Shown here: positions 11,465 through 20,819 of the stretch, one piece after another | How positions within the stretch are numbered: the first letter of the stretch is position 1 | Layout of the letters: each line of letters starts with the position of its first letter | Source: Morganella psychrotolerans | GTDB lineage: Bacteria > Pseudomonadota > Gammaproteobacteria > Enterobacterales > Enterobacteriaceae | Direction of reading: 5' to 3' | Assembly: GCF_001676155.1 (NCBI RefSeq) | Contig: NZ_LZEW01000001.1 | Span: forward strand, 868,001 to 932,000 | Length of the DNA stretch: 64,000 bases | Made by a program: the position numbers and the translations under genes | Notes under the pieces: model-generated | What the model saw: only the letters and a program-made list of their open reading frames with translations | Databases searched by the model: none | What the model was told of the DNA's origin: nothing

Positions 11465-11782
11465 ATGTCTAAGTTAACCCGTTTAGTTTTAGTGGCAGGC
11501 ATTGCACTGTCTTTTGTTGCACACAGCGAAACACAAGGCCAGCAAGGTGGTACTATATCATTCCAGGGCGCACTGGTTGAATCACCTTGTTCTTATAATA
11601 TTTCAGGTGGCAATATTAATACCGAGTGTCACCGCTCAGGTCAGACTGAACCCTATAATGGTAAAATGCAGGCAGGAAATAATTTCAAAGGCACGTTACT
11701 TCCGGACCACATTGGTGAAACCAAGGTAATGCCACTGCCGACAGATCCTGATAAGTACATCGTCACACTAAGCTATCGTTAA
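11465..11782 (+). CDS. Small fimbrial-subunit-like secreted protein
   Basis: 105 residues. A signal peptide covers about the first 20 residues (LVLVAGIALSFVAHS). The mature N-terminus, GGTISFQGALVESPCSY, is the type 1 pilin pattern: G-x-I-x-F-x-G-x-x-x-x-x-P-C. A second Cys (NTECHRSG) can make the usual pilin disulfide. It is only about two thirds the length of a normal major pilin and no usher or chaperone lies nearby, so its assembly partners are unknown. Surrounding DNA is AT-rich compared with the core genes, suggesting acquisition. It ends with its own terminator. Confidence 0.6.
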   Translation: MSKLTRLVLVAGIALSFVAHSETQGQQGGTISFQGALVESPCSYNISGGNINTECHRSGQTEPYNGKMQAGNNFKGTLLPDHIGETKVMPLPTDPDKYIVTLSYR

Positions 11783-11896
11783 TACCGGCAAAGATATACA
11801 CAACAGCAAATACAATAATAAAATAACAACGTTATATTTAATATATGATTACCCCAGCTTTATGCTGATAATAAATAAAGTAATACAGACGCAATC

Positions 11897-11922
11897 AGGC
11901 ACCTTCGGGTGTCTTTTTTTTT
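11897..11922 (+). terminator. Terminator of the fimbrial-like gene
   Basis: GGCACC-TTCG-GGTGTC followed by nine T, about 115 bases after the stop codon. A classic UUCG tetraloop hairpin. The remaining sequence between 11783 and 12129 shows no coding region. Confidence 0.85.
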
Positions 11923-12129
11923 ATTACTGCATGATGTTCCTTTACTGTCTGCCGGATAGTAAAGGAACATATCAGAATGCAATATTTGCTATATCGGAAA
12001 GATGATAGCAAATAGTCAGATTTCACCTTATGGTCTGACTACAGGTAAAATGATATCGTTACATATAGTTAAATATATTTAACCATATTAATGAAAACAG
12101 GATGTTTACACTAAGGGATTATACCGATA

Positions 12130-12417
12130 ATGACAGATACCACGACGACACTGTTACAGCAGTTACAAACTGCCGCAGAGAAGATGAATATCGGTTTTTC
12201 GTCTGTGTCATTTACCCGCGATGAATTAACAGAACTGGCACATGCCCTGTCAGTTGTCTCCGCAAAACCTGCCGCTGCACTAATTATCACAACCTGCGAA
12301 TCCGGTGCTGTCAGCCATGCCATTAATTATGGCTGGAATGCGGATGATAAACAGATGACAGAGCAACAAGGCGGGAACTATATTGCCCTGTTCCGCCATG
12401 ATTCGATATCTGACTGA
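12130..12417 (+). CDS. Hypothetical protein, 95 residues
   Basis: Not recognised. Soluble, with no signal peptide or membrane segment. The first half is helical and polar (TLLQQLQTAAEKMNIGFSSV); a middle segment AALIITTCESGAVSHAINYG has one Cys. AAGGGA lies nine bases before the ATG. It lies between the fimbrial-like gene and ytfE, convergent with ytfE. It could be an accessory gene of the nor block or unrelated. Confidence 0.55.
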   Translation: MTDTTTTLLQQLQTAAEKMNIGFSSVSFTRDELTELAHALSVVSAKPAAALIITTCESGAVSHAINYGWNADDKQMTEQQGGNYIALFRHDSISD

Positions 12418-12446
12418 TAGTATATTCAGCCGATTTTTTATGAAAA

Positions 12447-12476
12447 TCCCAGCAGAAACAATTTCCTCTGCCGGGA
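12447..12476 (-). terminator. Terminator of the norVW-ytfE operon
   Basis: On the minus strand TCCCGGCAGA and TCTGCTGGGA pair around a short loop and are followed by TTTT. Located just beyond the ytfE stop. Confidence 0.6.
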
Positions 12477-12490
12477 AATAAAGTGGTTTA

Positions 12491-13153
12491 TTATTTACCA
12501 GCCAGCGCTCGCGGGAATAGTAAATTATTTTCCAGGCTGATGTGTTCCATTAAATCATCGATAAACGTATTGATCCCGTTATACAGTACCCGCCAGGTCG
12601 TGCAGGCATCTTCCGGTGGCGTGACATTTTTAGTGATAAATTTAATCACTTCCACAATATCACCAGCAGCATCATGCTCTGCTTCCATCACCTGAATAGG
12701 CCCCGCCGCCTGTTGCCCCATACCATTACAAATCAGCGGAAACAAAATCTGCTCCTCTTTCATCATGTGACTGGTCAGTTCTTCATGCAATGCGGTCAGT
12801 TGCCGGGTCAGCCCTTTCGGTACACTGGCTTTCGCAGCATGCACCCGCTCCACTTTTTCTGCCTGTAAAATCAGTTCCGGCAGTTGTGCGCGGTGACGGT
12901 CATGATAACGACTGACGATAAACGCAATAATGTCGCTCAGCGGCGCAGTCCGCCAATCCTGAACCAGTGCGTCATCTTTCAGGGCAAGCAGTGCCTGCTC
13001 TATTTCATCAATATTTAATGCTTTCTTTTCTGCGGATTTTTCCAGCGTGCGTTTGCCTCCGCAGCAAAAATCCAGGTCATAACGGCGGAAAACGGCTGAT
13101 GCGCCATTAATAGAGAGTGCGAGTTCGCCTAATGTTTTTTCACGTAATGTCAT
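12491..13153 (-). CDS. ytfE: Iron-sulfur cluster repair di-iron protein YtfE (RIC)
   Basis: Cytoplasmic hemerythrin-like di-iron protein that repairs Fe-S clusters damaged by nitric oxide or peroxide. 220 residues (E. coli 220). The N-terminal ScdA domain with the paired cysteines DFCCGGK is near residues 29-33. The hemerythrin domain has [35 protein letters not shown] and [14 protein letters not shown], supplying the His/Glu iron ligands. It starts 45 bases after norW on the same strand, so it is probably the third gene of the nor operon rather than a free-standing NsrR-controlled gene as in E. coli. Confidence 0.94.
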   Translation of the reverse strand: MTLREKTLGELALSINGASAVFRRYDLDFCCGGKRTLEKSAEKKALNIDEIEQALLALKDDALVQDWRTAPLSDIIAFIVSRYHDRHRAQLPELILQAEKVERVHAAKASVPKGLTRQLTALHEELTSHMMKEEQILFPLICNGMGQQAAGPIQVMEAEHDAAGDIVEVIKFITKNVTPPEDACTTWRVLYNGINTFIDDLMEHISLENNLLFPRALAGK

Positions 13154-13198
13154 TTTTTGCCCCGGGATTCAGTTTGTTTTAATTAGTAACGCCATAAT

Positions 13199-14335
13199 TT
13201 ATGACTGCGGTAACTGGCGCAGCAAGGTAAAAGCATCGCTCAGCCGGGACTCTGTTACCGCAAATGCATGCAGATTTCCGGTGGTATCATGCCCTTTTGC
13301 TGTCATTCCTGTGCTGCTGATATCAATCGTCCATTGCAGATCCGGATGATGAAAATTCCCTGCCAGCTGAACCGGCATATCCGGGGTTTTTATCCGGATA
13401 AGCATCGGCGGCAGAACCAATGTTCCCTGCTCACCCGTCAGATTTTTTGCCAGCCTGACGGCGCTGAGCATAATGGGTTGCAGAAATTGCAGTACCTGTC
13501 CGTCGATTTCGGCACAATCCCCCAGCGCGTAAATATCTGGGTGTGAAGTACGCAATGTCCGGTCAACCACAATACCGCGCCGGGTGTCCAGTCCCGCCAT
13601 TTTTGCCAGGCTGATATTCGGTTGCAGACCGGTGGCGGCGATCACCACATCTGCACGGGTCACACAGTCATGGTCAAATACGGCACAAATTCCGTCTGCA
13701 TCTGATGTCAGTGATTGTAATTGTGCCCGGTTCAGTACCCGGACCCCGGCTTGCGCCAGCGAATGCTGCAAACGGCTGCTGAGCTCTGCCGGCATCAGGG
13801 AGGATAAAATACTGCCCGCCATATCTGCCAGGGTAACGATTTTACCGGCACGGCAGAAATCCATCGCCAGTTCAGTGCCGACAAGCCCGCTGCCCAAAAT
13901 CAGCACCCGCTGTGCCTGCCGGATCTGCGCTTCATGAGCCTGATACTCTTCACGGCTGTTCAGAGTCAGCATCAGAGAGGAGCCTTCAACCGGCGGGCGG
14001 TAAGGTGTTGCACCGGTCGCCAGCACCAGTTTGTCATAGTTCCATTGCTGATTATGGCTGCTGACACTATGCTGCTGCGCATCAATTCCGCTGATCCGGG
14101 TATGCGGAAACAGCCGCACATTAAATTGCTCTGCAAATTCATCCGCTGACTGGCGGGTGAGATCTGCCGCGCTCTGGTTCTGGCTTATCACATGGCTCAA
14201 ATCAGGTTTGTTATATTCATCAATACTGTCCGCTGAAATAACAGTGAGCGGCACCTGACTGTCAGACTTGCGAATATTTTTCACCAGTTGGCGGGCAGCA
14301 AAGCCCCCGCCGATAATCACAATGCCTGCGCTCAT
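13199..14335 (-). CDS. norW: NADH:flavorubredoxin reductase NorW
   Basis: FAD-dependent NADH reductase that passes electrons to the rubredoxin domain of NorV for nitric oxide reduction. 378 residues (E. coli 377). The FAD-binding motif [13 protein letters not shown] is at the N-terminus, a second dinucleotide motif [17 protein letters not shown] lies mid-protein, and the FAD-binding [12 protein letters not shown] is near residue 270. Its ATG overlaps the norV stop by four bases (ATGA), indicating translational coupling. Confidence 0.95.
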   Translation of the reverse strand: MSAGIVIIGGGFAARQLVKNIRKSDSQVPLTVISADSIDEYNKPDLSHVISQNQSAADLTRQSADEFAEQFNVRLFPHTRISGIDAQQHSVSSHNQQWNYDKLVLATGATPYRPPVEGSSLMLTLNSREEYQAHEAQIRQAQRVLILGSGLVGTELAMDFCRAGKIVTLADMAGSILSSLMPAELSSRLQHSLAQAGVRVLNRAQLQSLTSDADGICAVFDHDCVTRADVVIAATGLQPNISLAKMAGLDTRRGIVVDRTLRTSHPDIYALGDCAEIDGQVLQFLQPIMLSAVRLAKNLTGEQGTLVLPPMLIRIKTPDMPVQLAGNFHHPDLQWTIDISSTGMTAKGHDTTGNLHAFAVTESRLSDAFTLLRQLPQS

Positions 14336-15865
14336 GCCGCCTCCGATGCCAGAACATCAAAAACATCTTTACCGAGAGAACATTCAGGACACAGGAAGCC
14401 ATCCCGCACACAAGACCATGGTGTACCCGGTTCAACACCCTGTAACGGCTCACCTTTCAGCGGATCGTATATCCACTGGCAGACACTGCACTGCATACAC
14501 GGACCCAAATTTTGCTCCGCAGGTTCAGTAACCGAGTTAGTGACAGTGTCACTTGTGGTTTTATTGCCTGCATTATTATCTGTATCATTTACCGCCGGTG
14601 CAGCCGGGGATGTTGCCACAACCGGTGCCGGTTTTGGTGCTGCCGGTCTTGTCACCGCAGGTAATGTATCCGTAGCCCACTGCCGTGCCACATCACGCCC
14701 GTACTGACGACAAACTTCCAGCGTATCCATATCCGGGCGCCATTTGGCTTTCAGCGCAATGGAGGTTTCAAACCCGGCATCCATCAGGCGGGTTTGTACG
14801 CGGTCAACCGCGCCGCCGTTCCAGCCGTAACTGCCGAATGCCGCCGCTTTTTTGTTACGAAAGCGCAGACCGGTCAATTCTTCCAATATTGCCGCCACTT
14901 TCGGCATCATCACATTATTCATGGTGGATGAGCCCGCCAACACACCTTTTGAACGGAACACATTGGTAATAATGTCGTTTTTATCGCTGCGGGCGACATT
15001 AAAGATTTTCACCATCACATTCGGGTCAGTTTCATTAATACCCTGTGCGATAGCATCTGCCATCATGCGGGTATTGTTGGACATGGTGTCGTAAAAAATA
15101 GTGATGCGGTCTTCCTGATAATCTGCCGCCCATTTCAGATACCACTCCACAATTTGTGTCGGGTTATCACGCCAGACCACACCGTGCGACGTGGCGATCA
15201 TATCCACCGGCAGATTGAATCCCAGTATTTCAGTGATTTTCGGCGTGACCAGACGGCTGAACGGTGTCAGGATATTGGCATAATAGCGCTGGCATTGATC
15301 AAACAGCTCAGTCTGATCCACTTCATCATTAAACAGGCGCTCATCACAATAGTGCTGACCAAAGGCATCATTACTGAATAAAATCGCGTCACCGGTCAGA
15401 TAAGACATCATGCTGTCCGGCCAGTGCAGCATCGGGGTTTCGACAAAAATCAGCTGCTTGCCATTGCCGATATCCAGAGTGTCTCCGGTTTTTACCACAT
15501 TGAAATTCCATTCAGGGTGGTGATGATGCCCGTTAATGGAATCAATCGCATTTTCAGTACAGTAAATCGGCGTGTCCGGAATATGACTCATCAGCTCAGT
15601 CAGCGCACCGGCGTGATCTTCTTCTGCATGGTTAATTACAATGTAATCAATGTCATTGAGGTCAATTTGTGTTTGCAGATGCTGCACAAACTCCCGGCTG
15701 AATTTATGATCGACCGTGTCAATCAGCACATTTTTTTTCTTCACGGATGAGATAGCTGTTATAGCTGCTGCCCAGCAATGTTTTATATTCTGTCCCGTGA
15801 AAATCACGCACTTCCCAGTCACGTTGTCCGACCCAGTGAACATTGTTTTTTACATGAATAGCCAT
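14332..15865 (-). CDS. norV: Anaerobic nitric oxide reductase flavorubredoxin NorV (one frameshift)
   Basis: Reduces NO to N2O anaerobically using a di-iron centre. Domain order: beta-lactamase-like di-iron domain ([11 protein letters not shown] motif), flavodoxin ([20 protein letters not shown]) and a C-terminal rubredoxin (CMQC ... CPEC). The true start is the ATG at 15865 giving [20 protein letters not shown]. The frame breaks in a T8 run at 15731-15738 (plus strand); seven T restores [18 protein letters not shown] and a 510-residue protein. The linker between flavodoxin and rubredoxin is long and rich in Ala, Pro and Thr. Confidence 0.94.
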
Positions 15866-15908
15866 TTGATTTTTACCTTCTGTTTTTATGCTTCGTTGTA
15901 CAGAGATA

Positions 15909-15924
15909 ATCAATTTGCGTGCCA
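15909..15924 (-). promoter_or_regulatory. Sigma-54 (-24/-12) promoter of norVW-ytfE
   Basis: The minus strand reads TGGCACGCAAATTGAT, close to the TGGCACG-N4-TTGCA consensus, with correct GG/(T)G spacing. It lies 44 bases upstream of the norV start and downstream of the three NorR sites, as expected for a NorR-activated promoter. Confidence 0.8.
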
Positions 15925-15977
15925 ACTTTTATTTTGTTGATTTTAAACGTATTTTAAATTTGATATAAAAAATCAAT

Positions 15978-16031
15978 GTCAAAATGACTGTCCATTTCAT
16001 TGTCAATATGACATTGTGTTGTCATATTGAC
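15978..16031. promoter_or_regulatory. Three NorR enhancer sites
   Basis: GTCAAAATGAC (15978-15988), GTCAATATGAC (16002-16012) and GTCATATTGAC (16021-16031) each fit the NorR core GT-N7-AC. Three such sites between norR and norV match the arrangement in E. coli, where all three are needed for activation. The third lies only 14 bases before the norR ATG, consistent with autoregulation. Confidence 0.85.
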
Positions 16032-16044
16032 AGCGGAGGAAAGC

Positions 16045-17566
16045 ATGGGATTTTCAGTTGAAGTATTAACCGGTATTGCTATTGCATTGCAGCGGGATAT
16101 TGGTCACAGGGATCGTTTCCAGCGGCTGATCGCCACTCTGCGCCATGTGCTCAAATGTGATGCCGCCGCCCTGTTGCACTATGAGCCGCATCAGTTTATC
16201 CCGCTGGCGATAGACGGATTGTCGCAGGATGTTTTGGGTCGCCGCTTTGCCCTGGATGCACATCCCCGCCTGGAAGCCATTGCCCGCGCAGGGGATATTG
16301 TCCGTTTCCCGGCGGACAGCCATTTACCCGATCCTTACGACGGGCTTATCCCCGACCATATTCATCTGAAAGTCCATGCCTGTGTCGGGCTGCCGCTGTT
16401 TGCCGGGCAAAATCTTATCGGCGCACTGACTCTTGATGGTCTGCTGCCGGATCAGTTTGATGATTTCAGTGACGAAGAATTACGCCTGATCGCCGCCCTT
16501 ACCGCCGGGGCATTAAATAATGCCTTACTGATTGGTCAGTTAGAGAGCCAGCAACTGGCATTCAGCCCGTCCGCCGGTATCGCCACAGGAACACAGACCG
16601 GAAAAACCGATATTATCGGGCTTTCTGACTGCATGTTGCAGTTAAAGAAAGAAATTACCATTGTCGCGGGCGCTGAGATGAATGTCCTGATCAGCGGCGA
16701 AACCGGGACCGGGAAAGAACTGGTGGTGCAATCCATCCATGAATTATCTGCCCGACGGGAAAACCCGCTGGTTTATCTCAACTGTGCCGCACTGCCGGAA
16801 ACGGTCGCGGAAAGTGAACTGTTCGGTCACGTAAAAGGCGCATTTACCGGGGCTATCAGCAACCGCAGCGGAAAATTTGAAATGGCGGATAACGGCACCC
16901 TGTTCCTGGATGAAATCGGCGAACTCTCCCCTGCATTGCAGGCAAAATTGCTGCGGGTATTGCAGTACGGTGATATTCAGCGCGTGGGTGACGATCGCCC
17001 GCTGCGGGTGAATGTCCGTGTACTGGCAGCAACCAACCGCGATTTGCGGGCAGAAGTTGCCGCCGGGAATTTCCGCGCGGATCTGTTTCACCGGCTGAGT
17101 ATTTTTCCGCTTCAGGTGCCGCCGCTGCGTGACAGGAAAGAGGATGTTCTGCTGCTGACCGGCTATTTCTGTGAGCGCTACCGCCTGACATTTAATCTGC
17201 CGCAGGTCGTGATAAGCCCGGCGCTGCGCTGCGCACTGCTGCATTTGCCGCTGGCCGGGCAATGTGCGGGAGCTGGAGCATGCCATTCACCGCGCGATTG
17301 TCCTCGCCCGTGCGACCGGCAACAGTGATGAAATCCTCTTGTTACCTCATCATTTTGAATCGGGAAATGCACCACAAACGCCGGAGCCGGAGACAACGCC
17401 TGATATTACAGAGCAGGATCTGCGCAGTGCAACAGATACCTTTCAGACCGGGCTTATCCGCGACACACTTACCCGCTGTGATAACAGCTGGGCGGCAACC
17501 GCCCGCGCGCTGGGAATTGATGCCGGAAATCTGCACCGGCTGGCACGCCGCCTGGAACTAAAATAA
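16045..17566 (+). CDS. norR: NO-responsive sigma-54 activator NorR (one frameshift)
   Basis: Bacterial enhancer-binding protein that senses NO through a non-haem iron in its N-terminal GAF domain and activates norVW. The start ATG at 16045 follows GGAGGAAA and gives [23 protein letters not shown] spans about residues 1-170. The AAA+ domain has GETGTGKE, the sigma-54 contact loop GAFTGA and Walker B LFLDEIGE; the C-terminal HTH lies in [20 protein letters not shown]. The frame breaks near 17249-17251: removing one base gives [20 protein letters not shown] in place of a nonsense tail. This break is not in a homopolymer. The corrected protein is 506 residues (E. coli 504). Confidence 0.93.
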
Positions 17567-17570
17567 CCCT

Positions 17571-17696
17571 TATACCCAACGTCATTCAAGATGCAGGCAG
17601 GCGGCAAGGGAAGACAGACGGGGAGCATACATTAGTATGTGACCCGGCGGGCGTTGTGCCGCCAACGAACCTGCAGTTTGAATGAATAAGGGTATA
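17571..17696 (+). repeat. ERIC element, copy 1
   Basis: 126-base imperfect palindrome starting TATACCCAACGTCATTCA and ending AATAAGGGTATA, with the core GGGGAGCATACATTAGTATG. Structure and core match enterobacterial repetitive intergenic consensus (ERIC/IRU). It sits between norR and the TonB receptor gene. Confidence 0.88.
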
Positions 17697-17703
17697 TCCG
17701 CCA

Positions 17704-17723
17704 TTTTTGACAAATGTCATAGG
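17704..17723 (+). promoter_or_regulatory. FNR/DNR-like palindrome before the TonB receptor gene
   Basis: TTGAC-AAAT-GTCAT is a two-fold symmetric site with five-base half-sites and a four-base spacer, the geometry of FNR/DNR-family operators. The surrounding 21 bases (17703-17723) are identical to 20703-20723 at the start of the regulator gene in this cluster. Confidence 0.6.
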
Positions 17724-17761
17724 ATGACACCCATTCCCTGCACTATGTTATGCCCTCAAAT

Positions 17762-17780
17762 AAAAATGAGAATCATTTCC
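17762..17780 (+). promoter_or_regulatory. Candidate Fur box before the TonB receptor gene
   Basis: AAAAATGAGAATCATTTCC matches 14 of 19 positions of the Fur consensus GATAATGATAATCATTATC, and lies 18 bases before the start codon. Confidence 0.65.
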
Positions 17781-17798
17781 ATAACGAGGTCAGGGATA

Positions 17799-19853
17799 AT
17801 GCAGATAATAAAAAACCGCCGCAGGCTGACACACTGTCTTGCGCTTACACTCAGTACCGCCGCACCGGCAGCCGTTGTTCATGCTGCCGCCACAGACACC
17901 CCGGCGGATACGCTTATCGTCACCGCCCCGCGCCAGAGTACGACAGCGCCCGGTGTACAACAGGAAAAAGAGAAACTGGAGAGTGTCGCGGGCGGCACCA
18001 ATCTGGTGATCGTTGAAAAAGATACGCGCCTTGCCACATTGCATGATGCGCTGGATTATCAGCCCGGCGTACTGGTGCAAAACTTTTTCGGCGGTATTGA
18101 TCAGCCCCGCCTGAATATCCGTGGCTCCGGTGTGCAGAGCGCCCCGCTGGCACGCGGTATTTTACTTATGCAGGACGGACTGCCGGTGACAGATGCGGAC
18201 GGTAGTTTCCATATCAGCACCCTGGAAATGCGGGATGCCCGGATGATCAGTGTGCGGCGCGGCGCAAACAGTCTTAATCCGCAAAGTAACACCCTGGGCG
18301 GCGAGCTGGATCTTATCTCTTATACCGGACGCGATGAACAGGGACGGCTGCGCTATGAGTACGGCTCTTACGGGCGTGAAGGTCTGCAAACTGCCTTTGG
18401 CGGTGTTTCTGATGACGGCAAATTCGACGGGCGCATCAATTTCACTTACGACCATTTTGACGGCTACCGCAAGCATTCATCTTCACAGCGCAAAACGGTG
18501 CGCACTAATTTCGGTTATGTCGGGGATAATGTTGAAAACCGGACCTGGCTGAGCTGGACTGATCTGCGCTTTGATGTGGCGGGTCCCGTTTCTGAAGCCG
18601 TACTGGACAGTGATCCGACTGAAGTCTATCCGATGGTCTGGCTGCGCGACCCACACCGCAATGTTGAACAGCTCCGGGTTGCCAACCGCACAGACTGGCA
18701 GATGGATAATCAGCACATCAGTGCCGGGGTCTGGTATATCCGCACACATGATAATTTTACCACCCCGGCTTACTATCGTTTCAGTCAGAGCCACAGCGAA
18801 GGTGCGCAACTGACCTGGCAGATGGAAACAGATCCTGTGACCTGGCGCGCAGCACTGGCGGCGGATCATATGGGGCTGGATACAAATCTGATGCAGAACC
18901 GGCGCGGTACGCCGATGGATAAAACCCCTATCGGAAAATTTGACGGGCGCGCAGATAATATTTATGCCTCCGCCGGTACCGGTATTCATCTGACCCCGGA
19001 ACTGACACTGAACCTGGATATAAAATCCACTCACGCCCGCCGGGATGTTGAAAAACGCAGCGGCACCGATACGCTGGATCAAAGCTGGACATTCTGGACA
19101 CCAAAAGCCGGGGTTATCTGGCATCCGGCTGATAATCAGCGCTGGTTTGCCAACATCAGCGCCAGTCAGGAGCCCGCCACCTTCCATGAAATTATCAATT
19201 CATCAGACGGCAAGCTGACAAAACTCGATCCACAGAAAGGCATTACATTTGAAATCGGCGGTGACGGTGACTTCACAGAACAACTGAAATGGAATGTGGC
19301 GCTGTACCGCAGCATCATCAAAGATGAATACATCACCACATATGATACCGAAGGCAATATCACCGGCGTCTTTAACTATGCCGCCAAAACCCGCCATCAG
19401 GGACTGGAAGCCGGGCTGAACGGCGTTATTGCGGCAGGACCCGGTGATGTGGAATATAAACTCGCCTGGACCTGGAATGATTTCCGCTTTATGGGCGGTG
19501 AATACAACGGCAATTATATTGCGGGGATCCCACGTAATATGGTGTCAGCCGAAGTGATGTACCGCACCGGCAACTGGCGTTTCGGTCCGAATATTCACTG
19601 GGCACCGACTGATATGGCTGTCGATCACGAAAACCATCTTGATATTCAGAAACGCAAACATTATGCCGTGCTGGGTCTGAGAGGCAGCTATCAGCCTGCG
19701 GACAGTTGGTCACTCTATATGTCGCTGGATAACCTGACCAATGAGCACTACGCGACGACATCTGTGGCAAACCGCTCTGTGACTGCCAAAGACAGCACGC
19801 TTTTCCCTGGCATGGGCTTTAGTGTGAATGGTGGTGTTACCTATAATTTCTGA
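17799..19853 (+). CDS. TonB-dependent outer-membrane receptor (probable metallophore receptor)
   Basis: 684-residue outer-membrane active transporter. The start at 17799 is preferred: it follows an AGG-type ribosome site, gives a signal peptide (about residues 1-30, ending VVHAA) and lies after the Fur-like box. A TonB box-like TLIVTA follows the cleavage site. The plug domain (about 45-165) has PRLNIRGSGVQSAPLARGI and RRGANSLNPQSNTLGG; the barrel ends in aromatic YNF. It resembles FecA/YncD-type receptors but I cannot name the ligand. An in-frame ATG at 17682 lies within the ERIC element and is unlikely. It heads a locus with a CRP/FNR regulator and an iron-type ABC transporter. Confidence 0.85.
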   Translation: MQIIKNRRRLTHCLALTLSTAAPAAVVHAAATDTPADTLIVTAPRQSTTAPGVQQEKEKLESVAGGTNLVIVEKDTRLATLHDALDYQPGVLVQNFFGGIDQPRLNIRGSGVQSAPLARGILLMQDGLPVTDADGSFHISTLEMRDARMISVRRGANSLNPQSNTLGGELDLISYTGRDEQGRLRYEYGSYGREGLQTAFGGVSDDGKFDGRINFTYDHFDGYRKHSSSQRKTVRTNFGYVGDNVENRTWLSWTDLRFDVAGPVSEAVLDSDPTEVYPMVWLRDPHRNVEQLRVANRTDWQMDNQHISAGVWYIRTHDNFTTPAYYRFSQSHSEGAQLTWQMETDPVTWRAALAADHMGLDTNLMQNRRGTPMDKTPIGKFDGRADNIYASAGTGIHLTPELTLNLDIKSTHARRDVEKRSGTDTLDQSWTFWTPKAGVIWHPADNQRWFANISASQEPATFHEIINSSDGKLTKLDPQKGITFEIGGDGDFTEQLKWNVALYRSIIKDEYITTYDTEGNITGVFNYAAKTRHQGLEAGLNGVIAAGPGDVEYKLAWTWNDFRFMGGEYNGNYIAGIPRNMVSAEVMYRTGNWRFGPNIHWAPTDMAVDHENHLDIQKRKHYAVLGLRGSYQPADSWSLYMSLDNLTNEHYATTSVANRSVTAKDSTLFPGMGFSVNGGVTYNF

Positions 19854-19855
19854 TT

Positions 19856-19968
19856 TATACTCGTCATACTTCAGGATGCCCGGGTGTTGACTTCAGGCAT
19901 CCTGACTTATTTAGAGTATGAATTATTTAGAGTATGAATTATTTAGAGTATGAATTATTTAGAGTATC
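19856..19968. repeat. Intergenic repeat ending in a 4x16-bp tandem array
   Basis: Begins TATACTCGTCATACTTCAGG, which also occurs at 32663. An inner inverted repeat AGGATGCC/GGCATCCT follows, then four 16-base units of AATTATTTAGAGTATG type (from about 19905, the first and last slightly different). The unit equals the normal 3' end of the element, so the array looks like expansion of one terminus by slippage. Confidence 0.75.
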
Positions 19969-20003
19969 TGGTTTTTGATTATCCGCGCTTCTGCCAAAAA
20001 ATA

Positions 20004-20720
20004 TCAGAACGGGCGCTGTGAGGGCGTTGCCAGCTCTGCCAGATAGGATTCATTCGTTATCCGCACCGCATCTTTATCTATCCCGATAAACGCTTTCTGC
20101 CGCCAGCCGGAAAATAACCGGCTCAGGGTTTCATAGCGCACCCCCAGTTTTGTCGCCAGCTGCCCGCGCGATAACGGCAAAATAACACAGTCAGATTGCT
20201 GACACCGTTTCAGATCCAGCAGATACGCTGCCAACCTCTGCTCTGCCGAACTGGACGTCAGCCAGTCAATATGATTGATATTTTCATACAATTTAAGACT
20301 GAAACGGGAGAGTAGCTGCGCCATGATCGCCGGACAGGCGTGACACAGTTGCAAAATGGCGGATTTATCCAGCAACAGCGCCTCCCCGTCTGTCCGCGCC
20401 CGCAGACTCATCGGATACCGGTTGTGCGGCATAAATATCGCCGCAATAGCCACCAGCTCACCCGCCGTAAACATGCCGAACACTTTCTCTTCACCGGACC
20501 AGGTATGACGGAATACATCTATTTGTCCGGAAATAATAAGCGGGCATGCTTTTACCAACTCACCTTCGTGGTTAATCAATTCCCCTGCCGTAAACGCAAG
20601 ATAACTGCTGTTTGCCAGCACCAGCGGCAGGGATTCATCCGAAACGGCCTGAAACAGCGGGCACGATCGGAGGATCGCCATTTGCCGCGCAGGGTAAACG
20701 GTATTTTTGACAAATGTCAT
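20004..20720 (-). CDS. CRP/FNR-family transcriptional regulator
   Basis: 238 residues with an N-terminal cyclic-nucleotide-binding-like beta-roll (about 20-135, ELINHEGELVKACPLIISGQ) and a C-terminal winged helix-turn-helix (LSRGQLATKLGVRYETLSRL). It lacks the clustered N-terminal cysteines of FNR, though several Cys (PLF, CHACP, DC) are scattered. GAGGAAA seven bases before the ATG supports the start. That start codon lies inside the FNR/DNR-like palindrome, so the protein may repress itself. It sits between the TonB receptor (same cluster, convergent) and the divergent ABC operon. Effector unknown. Confidence 0.8.
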   Translation of the reverse strand: MTFVKNTVYPARQMAILRSCPLFQAVSDESLPLVLANSSYLAFTAGELINHEGELVKACPLIISGQIDVFRHTWSGEEKVFGMFTAGELVAIAAIFMPHNRYPMSLRARTDGEALLLDKSAILQLCHACPAIMAQLLSRFSLKLYENINHIDWLTSSSAEQRLAAYLLDLKRCQQSDCVILPLSRGQLATKLGVRYETLSRLFSGWRQKAFIGIDKDAVRITNESYLAELATPSQRPF

Positions 20721-20723
20721 AGG
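20704..20723. promoter_or_regulatory. FNR/DNR-like palindrome over the regulator start codon
   Basis: TTGAC-AAAT-GTCAT, part of 21 bases identical to those before the TonB receptor. On the minus strand the site includes the regulator's ATG, a position fitting autorepression. Confidence 0.6.
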
Positions 20724-20765
20724 GCTTTCCTCTCAGTGCCGCCTAGAATGGATGCGATTATAAAT

Positions 20766-20784
20766 GATAATAAATCGCATTATC
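20766..20784. promoter_or_regulatory. Candidate Fur box before the ABC operon
   Basis: GATAATAAATCGCATTATC has both outer six-base arms of the Fur consensus (GATAAT ... ATTATC) with an altered middle. It lies between the divergent regulator and substrate-binding protein genes. Confidence 0.5.
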
Positions 20785-20819
20785 AATTTAATTATTAAAA
20801 ATAACTCCCGGATAACCTT

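Noticed and set aside
17682-17798. Upstream start for the TonB receptor
   Set aside because: It lies inside ERIC and upstream of the Fur-like box, and would place unrelated residues before the signal peptide.
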